Made by a program: the position numbers and the translations under genes. The notes beneath the pieces are model-generated. The model did no database searches. It was not told where the DNA came from and was given only the letters and a program-made list of their open reading frames with translations. A stretch of 6,355 nucleotides of DNA from an uncultured Akkermansia sp. Its GTDB lineage: Bacteria; Verrucomicrobiota; Verrucomicrobiia; Verrucomicrobiales; Akkermansiaceae. Below, piece by piece: positions 1-6,150 of this stretch; within the stretch, counting starts at the first letter, position 1, and each line of letters starts with the position of its first letter. The stretch spans positions 1 through 6,355 of the forward strand of contig CAJGCV010000105.1 of NCBI GenBank assembly GCA_904501915.1, written 5' to 3'.

Positions 1-1596
1 GAGCACCACGACCTGGGCGCGCTGGGGGCAGCGTTCCACACCCGCGCATACGAGCGCAAGATTGAAATCCTGAAAAACATGGGCTGCAACTCCATTCGCA
101 TGACCCATAATCCGCCTGCTCCCGAGGTGCTGGATTTGTGCGATAAGCACGGAATTCTGGTCATTGATGAGTTGTTTGATATCTGGGAGGCAAAGAAATA
201 CGACAAGATTAACGGATACCACATTTACTGGCCGCGCTGGTGGCGCAAGGATGTGCGCAATTTCATGCTGCGCGACCGTAACCACCCCTGCATCATTGCC
301 TGGAGCGGCGGTAATGAGGTGCCTGAGCTGCGCACTGCCCGTGGTCGGGAGGTTTCCAGCATGCTGCGCAATGAAATCCGCCAGTACGACACCACGCGCC
401 CGTATACAGTGGGCAGCAATGACCCCGCTTCCGTGAATAACGGCTTTGCGGATACGGTGGATATCTTTGGCTTCAACTATAAGCCGGATATGTATGGAAC
501 ATTCCGTGACAAGCACCCCGGAAAACCGGTCTATGGGTCGGAAACGAACTCCTGCGTGGCTTCCCGCGATACGTATTTCTTCCCGCTGGGCTGGAAGGTG
601 GGCGATGGGGCAAGACCTTTCCATGTGAGCGCCTACGGGCTCTTTTCTGCAGCCTGGGGCACGAGCCCGGATATCGAAATGCACGCGATGAAGACGAATC
701 CGCATGTGGCGGGTGAGTATGTGTGGACGGGCTTTGATTATCTGGGTGAACCCACGCCCTACAACCAGGATGCCTCCAATATCGGCAACTTCCAGGGAGT
801 GAGCGAGGCCGAGAAGAAAGCCGCCATGGAGGAGCTCAAGAAGATGGGCAACAAGGCACCCAGCCGCAGTTCCTATTTCGGCATCATCGACCTGGCAGGC
901 TTCCCGAAGGATACTTATTACCTGTACCGGAGCCATTGGCGGCCCGAGGAAAAGACCTGCCATATTCTGCCGCATTGGAACTGGAAGGGACGCGAGGGCG
1001 AAGTGACTCCGGTCATGGTGTTCACCAGCGGCGATGAGGCGGAATTATTCCTCAACGGCAAGAGCCAGGGGGTGCGCCGCCGGGGTGAGGGTGATACTTA
1101 CCAGCAGAAGCTGACCGTGTGCAAGAACGCCTACCGCTTTGTCTGGGAAGAGGTCAAATATGCTCCCGGCACCCTCAAAGTGGTGGTAAAGAAGAATGGC
1201 AAACCCTGGGCTGAGGCTCAGCGTGTCACCACCGGGGCGTCTGCCAGCGTGAAGGCTGAGGTGGACCGCCCGACGATTGCCGGCGATGGCTGCGACCTGG
1301 CCTATATCTCCCTGGCGCTGGTGGACAAGAAGGGCAATGTGGTGCCGACGGATTCCCGAAAGGTGCGTTTCAGCATTACCGGTCCTGCCAGACTGGTGGG
1401 ATTCTGCAACGGCGACCCCACGGACCATACGTGCATGCAGGATAAGCGGCAGCGCTTTTTCCACGGGCGTATGGTTGCCATTGTGCGCGGCAACCGTGGC
1501 AGCTCAGGCAAAGCAGTTGTCACCGTGAAGCCCGACAACCTGCCGGAACTCACCGTTCAGGTGCAGGTGAAGTCTGCCGCTGGTGGAAAGGACTGA
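1..1596 (+). CDS. GH2 beta-galactosidase-type glycoside hydrolase, 5'-truncated
   Basis: The frame is open from base 1, so the visible 531 residues are the C-terminal part of a larger enzyme; the N-terminal sugar-binding and Ig-like domains of GH2 lie outside the window. The TIM barrel runs over about residues 1-300. It opens with HHDLGALGAAF and the GH2 stretch MGCNSIRMTHNPP. The acid/base glutamate is probably E106 in WSGGNE, and the nucleophile E181 in YGSETNS. Residues about 241-250 read GEYVWTGFDYLGEPTPY, and about 293-313 contain IIDLAGFPKDTYYLYRSHW, both typical of GH2 galactosidases. A beta domain resembling DUF4982 follows (ELFLNGKSQG, about 330-400), then a GH2 C-terminal domain 5-like module (about 415-520). 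The known family reaction is retaining hydrolysis of terminal beta-galactose; beta-glucuronidase or beta-mannosidase is possible but fits less well. Family confidence is high and substrate confidence moderate. The start and any signal peptide are not visible. Confidence 0.93.
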   Translation, partial: EHHDLGALGAAFHTRAYERKIEILKNMGCNSIRMTHNPPAPEVLDLCDKHGILVIDELFDIWEAKKYDKINGYHIYWPRWWRKDVRNFMLRDRNHPCIIAWSGGNEVPELRTARGREVSSMLRNEIRQYDTTRPYTVGSNDPASVNNGFADTVDIFGFNYKPDMYGTFRDKHPGKPVYGSETNSCVASRDTYFFPLGWKVGDGARPFHVSAYGLFSAAWGTSPDIEMHAMKTNPHVAGEYVWTGFDYLGEPTPYNQDASNIGNFQGVSEAEKKAAMEELKKMGNKAPSRSSYFGIIDLAGFPKDTYYLYRSHWRPEEKTCHILPHWNWKGREGEVTPVMVFTSGDEAELFLNGKSQGVRRRGEGDTYQQKLTVCKNAYRFVWEEVKYAPGTLKVVVKKNGKPWAEAQRVTTGASASVKAEVDRPTIAGDGCDLAYISLALVDKKGNVVPTDSRKVRFSITGPARLVGFCNGDPTDHTCMQDKRQRFFHGRMVAIVRGNRGSSGKAVVTVKPDNLPELTVQVQVKSAAGGKD

Positions 1597-1614
1597 ATAA
1601 GTCCTTATTCCACC
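1582..1614. terminator. Hairpin spanning both stop codons of the convergent GH2 and GH20 genes
   Basis: The arms GGTGGAA (1582-1588) and TTCCACC (1608-1614), plus AGGACT (1589-1594) and AGTCCT (1600-1605), pair into a 13-bp stem. It has a 2-base bulge (1606-1607) and a 5-base loop. The GH2 stop (1594-1596) and the GH20 stop (1605-1607) both lie inside it. There is no T-tract on either side, so it does not look like a classical intrinsic terminator. A two-way transcript end or 3' stabilising structure is inferred from position. An alternative 8-bp pairing of 1562-1569 with 1611-1618 shares the right arm. Confidence 0.5.
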
Positions 1615-3824
1615 TGCAGCCTGTACACTTTGCCGTTGAAGGAAGAACCCAGCGTCTCCAGCGGCAGCACAAAGGTGCTCATGCGGTTGTTCTGGAGCAG
1701 CGGGAAACGCACGTTTTCCGGCTCGCCTGCATCAACTCCATCGAGCAGCAGAGTTGTTCTGCCCATGCTCCCGATGAGTTCGAGCTTCACGCGCTTACCC
1801 ACAGGAAGTGTGGCATTGAAGGCAAATTCAATGGTATCACTTCGGCGCAGGGTGATGCGGCCGTCCTTGCCGGCTGCCAGCAGTTTCCCCTGGCGGGATT
1901 CAAGCAGCACCTGTTCCTTGCCGGATTCTGGCGCAGCGCTTATTTCCAGCTCCATGGTCAGATGATAGTCCGGACCCTTGGAGCCCCTCTTGAGGGACAT
2001 GGGCAGGGTGCCCGGCGTGAGGTCGAGACGCGTCTTGTTCTGGCTGAGCGGATTGCAGAACGGTATGCGGCTGATGCGGGAAACCAGGTCATTATGCTCA
2101 CCGAAGCTGCGGGGAGCCTGGGGCTGTCCCCACATTTTCTGCGAGAGCACATTGACCAGCCCCTCAATGCTCCCCCAGATATCGTGAGCCCCGTAGCCCT
2201 TGTGCAGACGGTCGATTTCATCATTCCACACGGCAAAGGTAGCCCCCAGTAACTGCGGATGCCCGGCGGGAAGTGTCTCGGCACCGAATCGGTTGGGAAT
2301 CCAGTTCTCGTAAAGCCCCTGGCGGTTATCATCGGCGCGGTAATATCCCGCAAAAGGCACCACATACAAATCGCGGTCATAGGTTGTAATCACATCGTAG
2401 CCCGCACTCACCGATTGCCAGGCACTGCTCCAGTCCTGGCTCCATAAATTCATCTGAACCCCTGCGGCTTGCACCGGTGTCTGCCCCGGCTTGGCTTTCA
2501 GGCTGCCCCAGAAACGCGGCGTGTGCTTGCGGCTCAGAATATGCTTCAGCAGCCCATCCGTGAACTTGCGGTAGTCCTCTGCTGCGCCGAAGAACTCGTC
2601 TGACCCCACATGCACCACCGGACAATCCTTGAAGGCAGCGTTCTTTTCCTGGAGGTATTCATCCCACACCTTGCCCATAAAGGCAAGCGTCTTCGGGTTG
2701 GCAGCATCCAGCATCTCGCAGCGGCGCTCGACATGTTGCATCGGTCCTTTGTAAATCAAATCCGGGCGCACCCGGGTGAAGGAAAGCGCGTGACCGGGGG
2801 CGTCGAATTCTGGTACGATATTGACCCCGCGTGCATGAGCAAACTTGACCAGCTTGCGGAACTCTGCCTTGCTGTAGTTCAAATCCTGCGCCGTGAGTGG
2901 CGTGCCGTCCGCCCCCTTGATGCGGCTTTCCAGACGGAAGGCCGAGTAGGATTTCTTGAAAGGATCTGCTCCTTCCTTCACATAGTGCTCATGGAAGATG
3001 TAATTATCATTCAGGTGCAGCTGCAAATCATTCATCTTGTACCAGGCCATGAGACGCACCACATCCTTGATGTAATCCATCGGGATAGGCAAACGCGCCA
3101 CGTCCAGCATGAAGCCGCGCACCTTGTAGCGCGGGGCATCCCATGCTGTGCCGCAGGGCAGCTCCTCCGGGTTCTGCACCAGCATTTGCAGCAGTGTGCG
3201 CGTGCCCCAGTAAAGCCCGGTTTCGCCCTTGGAACTGATGTTTACGCCCTTGTCGTCAATGCGCAGCGTATACGCTTCCGATTCTTTTCCCTTCTGTCGC
3301 GTGAGCTGGATATGTGCCACTCCGGCATTCTCACCCTTGCTTACCTTGTAGCCCTTGGGCAGCACGGCGTCCAGCTCGCGGATGAATTCGGGGCAGCACT
3401 CTGCATCCCCCGCCACCAGGATTTCCTTGGGAAGCTTCCAGACCCCGCTGGCGCCGCTCCAGCTGAGCAACTCAGGAATCACCTGCGGCTTCGAATTTTC
3501 ACCGGCGGAGTCACCACGATGCCCCGGCACGGTGATTTCATAATCGCGGCTGATAGCCTTCTGCTCACCCCGGCTCAGCTCAAAACTCACGCGCACCGGA
3601 GTATTGCTCATCGGGTGCTTGATTTTTCCCTTCTTATCAATAATCTGTTCATAATCTGCGCCGAGCAGCCGCACCTTCGCTCCTTTCACCCGAGGCATCG
3701 CCAGCTTCTTATCCCCCGCTCCGGGCGAGGCTACCTGCATGTTATCGGCCAGTTTCTGTAAATCATTCGCCAGCAGGCTACCGGCTGATACTAAGGCAAG
3801 AGTTACAAGGTTACGCAGGATCAT
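1605..3824 (-). CDS. Secreted GH20 beta-N-acetylhexosaminidase, 739 aa
   Basis: GH20 enzymes remove terminal beta-linked GlcNAc or GalNAc by substrate-assisted catalysis. I chose the start at 3824 because it begins a clear signal peptide (MILRNLVTLALVSAGSLLA, cleavage near residue 19) and has AGGA 8 bases upstream. The frame stays open to an ATG at 3926, but those 34 extra residues look non-coding. After a variable N-terminal region (about 20-115) comes a GH20b-like domain (about 116-220, with GLYWGTRTLLQ). The catalytic barrel (about 230-560) holds RGFMLDVAR, PEFDAPGHA (338-346), the D409-E410 pair in HVGSDEF, and AVWNDE near 531-536. The C-terminal 130 residues or so look like a beta-sandwich add-on (TLLLDGVDAGEPENVRF). 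The motif has Ser where HxGGDE is usual. It is probably periplasmic, surface-bound or exported, and plausibly acts on mucin-type or chitin-derived glycans. It is transcribed alone, away from rtcB. Confidence 0.95.
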   Translation of the reverse strand: MILRNLVTLALVSAGSLLANDLQKLADNMQVASPGAGDKKLAMPRVKGAKVRLLGADYEQIIDKKGKIKHPMSNTPVRVSFELSRGEQKAISRDYEITVPGHRGDSAGENSKPQVIPELLSWSGASGVWKLPKEILVAGDAECCPEFIRELDAVLPKGYKVSKGENAGVAHIQLTRQKGKESEAYTLRIDDKGVNISSKGETGLYWGTRTLLQMLVQNPEELPCGTAWDAPRYKVRGFMLDVARLPIPMDYIKDVVRLMAWYKMNDLQLHLNDNYIFHEHYVKEGADPFKKSYSAFRLESRIKGADGTPLTAQDLNYSKAEFRKLVKFAHARGVNIVPEFDAPGHALSFTRVRPDLIYKGPMQHVERRCEMLDAANPKTLAFMGKVWDEYLQEKNAAFKDCPVVHVGSDEFFGAAEDYRKFTDGLLKHILSRKHTPRFWGSLKAKPGQTPVQAAGVQMNLWSQDWSSAWQSVSAGYDVITTYDRDLYVVPFAGYYRADDNRQGLYENWIPNRFGAETLPAGHPQLLGATFAVWNDEIDRLHKGYGAHDIWGSIEGLVNVLSQKMWGQPQAPRSFGEHNDLVSRISRIPFCNPLSQNKTRLDLTPGTLPMSLKRGSKGPDYHLTMELEISAAPESGKEQVLLESRQGKLLAAGKDGRITLRRSDTIEFAFNATLPVGKRVKLELIGSMGRTTLLLDGVDAGEPENVRFPLLQNNRMSTFVLPLETLGSSFNGKVYRLQVE

Positions 3825-3831
3825 GCTCCCT

Positions 3832-3859
3832 ATCCTACCAGATTTCCCCCTCCAGTCAA
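3832..3859 (-). promoter_or_regulatory. Candidate sigma70-type promoter of the GH20 gene
   Basis: On the minus strand, TTGACT (3854-3859) is followed after 16 bases by TAGGAT (3832-3837). Normal spacing would put the transcription start at about 3825, directly at the ATG, giving a leaderless or nearly leaderless mRNA. The AGGA of TAGGAT (3833-3836) also looks like a ribosome-binding site 8 bases before the ATG. The same bases cannot serve both roles in one transcript, so either this is the promoter or a promoter lies further upstream. Confidence 0.4.
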
Positions 3860-3994
3860 GCAACGAATTCCCACACTGCCGCTCCCCCCCTGCACATTGA
3901 AAAATCCGGAATCCGGCATGAATCATCTCTCAATTCCCGAGTTGCGGGCGGCTGAGGAGAACGAAGGATGGAGGAGGAATTTTCTGAAAAACGC

Positions 3995-4022
3995 TTGACT
4001 TCCCGTTAGACCGTGTTAATCT
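3995..4022 (+). promoter_or_regulatory. Candidate sigma70-type promoter of rtcB
   Basis: TTGACT (3995-4000) and TAATCT (4017-4022) are separated by 16 bases. The -35 box and its two preceding bases (GCTTGACT) and the spacer length match the candidate GH20 promoter on the other strand, which supports both as the local promoter type. The predicted start near 4029 would give an rtcB leader of about 100 bases. The caveat is that this start would fall inside the left arm of the hairpin at 4026-4043. Confidence 0.45.
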
Positions 4023-4025
4023 GGG

Positions 4026-4047
4026 GCAGCACTCAGGTGCTGCTTTT
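4026..4047 (+). terminator. Terminator-like hairpin upstream of rtcB
   Basis: GCAGCAC (4026-4032) and GTGCTGC (4037-4043) form a perfect 7-bp GC-rich stem with a TCAG loop, followed by TTTT (4044-4047). The shape is that of a short rho-independent terminator reading rightward. No gene is visible on the plus strand between the GH20 start and this hairpin, so it would end either a read-through or antisense transcript or a very short leader transcript. Confidence 0.4.
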
Positions 4048-4049
4048 GT

Positions 4050-4085
4050 ATTGAAACTACCCTATTTCAATTGAATTACTACCCT
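4050..4085 (+). repeat. Imperfect direct repeat in the rtcB leader
   Basis: ATTGAA, ACTACCCT occurs at 4050-4063 with overlapping junction (ATTGAAACTACCCT) and again at 4070-4085 with two extra T bases (ATTGAATTACTACCCT), a period of about 20 bases. The segment also holds the 10-base palindrome TTCAATTGAA (4066-4075), and ATTGAAA (4050-4056) can pair with TTTCAAT (4065-4071). It may be an operator or leader structure, but no regulator binding it can be identified from the sequence. Confidence 0.4.
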
Positions 4086-4104
4086 TTCTGTCGGGAGACA
4101 GAAA
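4085..4104 (+). promoter_or_regulatory. GNRA-loop hairpin 23 bases before the rtcB start
   Basis: TTTCTGTC (4085-4092) and GACAGAAA (4097-4104) form a perfect 8-bp stem closed by the loop GGGA, which fits the stable GNRA class. An A-rich, probably unpaired stretch leads from it to the ATG at 4128. A stable hairpin followed by an open start region could expose the start codon in the absence of a Shine-Dalgarno sequence. That role is inferred. Confidence 0.4.
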
Positions 4105-4127
4105 ATAGACAAAAATAATATAACTGT

Positions 4128-5348
4128 ATGAAAAACATAAGAATATACACCGATGAGGTGGATGATTTGGCTCAAAAACAGATCGCCAACCTGCTGAAAC
4201 AACCTGCCTTTGCCGATGCCAAGGTGCGCATCATGCCCGATGTGCATGCTGGCAAGGGCTGTGTTATCGGCTTTACGGCAGATCTGGGTGAGAAGGTGAT
4301 TCCCAACATTGTGGGAGTGGATATTGGTTGCGGTATGCTGACGGTGAACCTGGGCAGGCAGAAGCCGGATTTTGCAGCGCTGGATGCGGTGATGCATCGC
4401 AATGTGCCCAGCGGTATGGAGACGCATGCTGAGCCAGTGGAGTTGTTCGAGGGTATCGAAGCGCTGCATTGTCTGCCCCGGTTGGAGCGGGTGAAGCGGT
4501 TGCTTTGCTCACTTGGCTCGCTGGGCGGCGGCAACCACTTTGTGGAGGTGGATGCAGATACTCATGGTAATTATTACCTCGTGATTCATTCCGGTTCGCG
4601 TAACCTTGGAAAGCAGGTTTGTGACATCTACCAGCAGGAGGCGATTGACCGTCATGCCGGGCGTGCCGACCGCGAGGAACGCGAGGCGGCGCTTATTGCA
4701 GAGCTGAAGACGCAGGGTCGCCAGCGCGAGATTGCTGCTGCCATTGCGGCGCAGCGGGCGGCCTGGAAGGCAGCGCAGCCGGATGTGCCTGCAGATCTCT
4801 GCTATTTGGAGGGAGAGGCGCGTACACGCTACCTGCACGATATGCGCATCTGCCAGCAATTTGCCCTGCGTAACCGCGAGGTGATGGCGGAAATCATTGT
4901 GCGCCATCTTGGTCTGGAGGTGCAGGATATGTTCCATACCACGCACAACTACATTGACCACGAGAGCAACATTGTGCGCAAGGGGGCTATTTCTGCCCGC
5001 TCGGGCGAGAAACTGCTTATTCCTATCAACATGCGCGATGGCTGCATCTTCGGAACTGGCAAGGGAAACGATGAATGGAACCAGTCTGCGCCCCACGGCG
5101 CAGGACGACTCATGAGCCGCGCCCAGGCTTTCCGACAGCTTTCACTGGCGGATTTCGAGGCTCAGATGCAGGGTATTTATACCACTTCTGTGACTGCTCG
5201 TACACTGGATGAATCGCCCATGGCATACAAGGGCATGGATGCCATCCTGAAGCACATTGGCCCCACGGTTGATGTGGTGGACATCTTCAAACCTCTGTAC
5301 AATTTCAAGGCAGAGGAAGCAGAGCCCTTCTACCGGAAGAAGAAATAG
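4128..5348 (+). CDS. rtcB: RtcB-family RNA ligase (3'-phosphate or 2',3'-cyclic phosphate to 5'-OH), 406 aa
   Basis: RtcB uses GTP and divalent metal (Mn2+) to join RNA ends carrying a 2',3'-cyclic or 3'-phosphate to a 5'-OH end, acting in tRNA and RNA repair in the cytoplasm. The family signature is complete: MPDVHAGKG (36-44), VDIGCG with metal ligands D65 and C68, GGGNHF with H137, IHSGSR with H154, TTHNY with H273, and PHGAGRLMSR with H323, the expected guanylylated histidine. The C-terminus has ESPMAYKGMDAI and DIFKPLYNFK. Length matches the roughly 400-residue bacterial form. Residues about 172-238 form a charged, Ala/Arg-rich helical insert (many E, R, A). The start at 4128 gives the usual RtcB N-terminus, although no Shine-Dalgarno sequence precedes it. 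Neither rtcA nor an archease gene is adjacent, and the right-hand neighbour is convergent, so the gene appears monocistronic. Confidence 0.96.
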   Translation: MKNIRIYTDEVDDLAQKQIANLLKQPAFADAKVRIMPDVHAGKGCVIGFTADLGEKVIPNIVGVDIGCGMLTVNLGRQKPDFAALDAVMHRNVPSGMETHAEPVELFEGIEALHCLPRLERVKRLLCSLGSLGGGNHFVEVDADTHGNYYLVIHSGSRNLGKQVCDIYQQEAIDRHAGRADREEREAALIAELKTQGRQREIAAAIAAQRAAWKAAQPDVPADLCYLEGEARTRYLHDMRICQQFALRNREVMAEIIVRHLGLEVQDMFHTTHNYIDHESNIVRKGAISARSGEKLLIPINMRDGCIFGTGKGNDEWNQSAPHGAGRLMSRAQAFRQLSLADFEAQMQGIYTTSVTARTLDESPMAYKGMDAILKHIGPTVDVVDIFKPLYNFKAEEAEPFYRKKK

Positions 5349-5361
5349 CAGCGGCCCCCGC

Positions 5362-5400
5362 AAAAAATCCGCCGCGGCTCAGTAATGAACCACGGCGGAT
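5362..5400 (-). terminator. Intrinsic terminator of the purL-purQ transcript
   Basis: Read on the minus strand, an 11-bp stem (5390-5400 with 5367-5377, one G-U pair, core CCGCCG/CGGCGG) closes a 12-base loop and is followed by six T (5367-5362). This is a textbook rho-independent terminator 36 bases beyond the purQ stop. Read from the plus strand, the hairpin is followed only by GAAAATCTT, so it would end rtcB transcripts less efficiently. Confidence 0.85.
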
Positions 5401-5412
5401 GAAAATCTTAAT

Positions 5413-5440
5413 TAATCACTAATCACTAGTCATTAATCAC
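5413..5440. repeat. Heptanucleotide tandem repeat at the 3' end of purQ
   Basis: Four consecutive 7-base units of TAATCAC are present; the third is the variant TAGTCAT. The array starts next to the palindrome TTAATTAA (5408-5415), and its last unit overlaps the purQ stop codon (5437-5439). A second array with the same 7-base period but a different unit lies upstream of purQ. Confidence 0.75.
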
Positions 5441-6144
5441 TTAATCGCATCATAGGCGCCCTTGAAGAAGTAGTAGCCCCAGCCCCAATCGGGGTCGCCG
5501 GACCAATCCGGGTCGTAGTGGTGGCGGGGTTTCAGGAAGCGCTCGGGGTGGGGCATGAGGCCCATGGCGCGACCGGTGGGGTCCATGAGACCGGCGATGC
5601 GGAGCTCGGAGCCGTTGTGGTTATCGGCATACTGCAGGGCCACGCAGCCGGAATCGAGGTATTTCTGGGCGTCGCCGGGTTCGCAGACGAGGCGGCCTTC
5701 GGCGTGGGCAGAGGGGAGCTCGAAGTTTTCGGGCAGGTAGGTGGTGTAGGGGCAGTTCGGAGCCACCTTTACCAGCTTGTCCCACATGCATTCGAAGCGC
5801 TCGCTCTTGTTCCAGATGAGGGAAGCCTTGGGCAGGATGCCGAGCTTGGTGAGAATCTGGAAGCCGTTGCAGATACCGAAGAGGAAGCCGCCGTTGGCGT
5901 GGTGCTTCTGCAGGGCATCGCCCAGGAAACGCTCAGTTTCCAGCTGGGCCAGACGGCCGCTCATCACGTAGTCACCGTAGGAGAAGCCGCCGGAGAAGAC
6001 GACGAGCTGGGCCTTGGCCACGTGGGCCGGGGTGGCGGTGGCGATGGGCTGCACCTGGGTGGAGAAACCGGCGGCGTTGAGGGCGCGTGCGGTTTCCACG
6101 TCGCAGTTGGTGCCGGGGTATTTGAGAAGTAATGCGTGAGGCAT
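5437..6144 (-). CDS. purQ: Phosphoribosylformylglycinamidine synthase subunit PurQ (glutamine amidotransferase), 235 aa
   Basis: PurQ hydrolyses glutamine and channels ammonia to PurL, which converts FGAR to FGAM in de novo purine synthesis. This is a class I glutamine amidotransferase of normal length. Its N-terminus, LLLKYPGTNCDVET, is the PurQ hallmark. FSGGFSYGDYVMSG (50-63) forms the oxyanion and tunnel region, GICNGFQIL (90-98) carries the nucleophile C92, AHAEGR (146-151) is the PurQ-specific loop, and GLMPHPERF (195-203) supplies H199 and E201. The last 30 residues are rich in Trp, Asp and Tyr (HHYDPDWSGDPDWGWGYY). The start at 6144 gives this canonical N-terminus. No Shine-Dalgarno sequence is visible; the expected place is occupied by a heptad repeat. 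It lies 61 bases after purL, so co-transcription is likely. Confidence 0.97.
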   Translation of the reverse strand: MPHALLLKYPGTNCDVETARALNAAGFSTQVQPIATATPAHVAKAQLVVFSGGFSYGDYVMSGRLAQLETERFLGDALQKHHANGGFLFGICNGFQILTKLGILPKASLIWNKSERFECMWDKLVKVAPNCPYTTYLPENFELPSAHAEGRLVCEPGDAQKYLDSGCVALQYADNHNGSELRIAGLMDPTGRAMGLMPHPERFLKPRHHYDPDWSGDPDWGWGYYFFKGAYDAIK

Positions 6145-6150
6145 AAATGG

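Larger units (their letters stand above)
3825..4127. other. Divergent intergenic region between the GH20 gene and rtcB
   Basis: This 303-base stretch separates two divergent genes and has no credible long reading frame. It contains a promoter-like element for each direction (3832-3859 minus, 3995-4022 plus), a terminator-like hairpin (4026-4047), an imperfect direct repeat (4050-4085) and a GNRA-loop hairpin (4085-4104). It also has an 11-base palindrome, CCGGA-A-TCCGG (3906-3916), that could be a protein-binding site, and a purine-rich segment (3954-3980). Base composition shifts to A/T-rich over the last 80 bases before rtcB. No ribosome-binding site is evident before the rtcB ATG. Confidence 0.7.

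Noticed and set aside
2610..3761. 383-codon open frame on the plus strand opposite the GH20 gene
   Set aside because: It lies wholly antisense to a gene with a signal peptide and complete GH20 motifs. Its translation is rich in His, Arg and Leu without any recognisable domain, as expected for a mirror frame in GC-rich DNA.
3906..3916. CCGGA-A-TCCGG palindrome followed on the minus strand by ATTTTT, as a possible terminator
   Set aside because: A one-base loop cannot form a hairpin. It is at most a protein-binding palindrome.
3897..3925. Plus-strand promoter starting with TTGAAA at 3897
   Set aside because: The hexamer at the right distance, GAATCA, is a poor -10 box, and no good alternative is near.
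3825..3926. N-terminal extension of the GH20 protein to the ATG at 3926
   Set aside because: The extra 34 residues are not signal-peptide-like and would bury the clear signal peptide starting at 3824. The candidate promoter also lies in this stretch.
4509..5096. 195-codon open frame on the minus strand opposite rtcB
   Set aside because: It is antisense to the conserved RtcB core and has no recognisable motif or plausible start signal.
5518..6132. 204-codon open frame on the plus strand opposite purQ
   Set aside because: The Gly/Ala/Val/Glu-rich low-complexity product is what the complement of GC-ending codons in purQ produces. PurQ explains the region fully.
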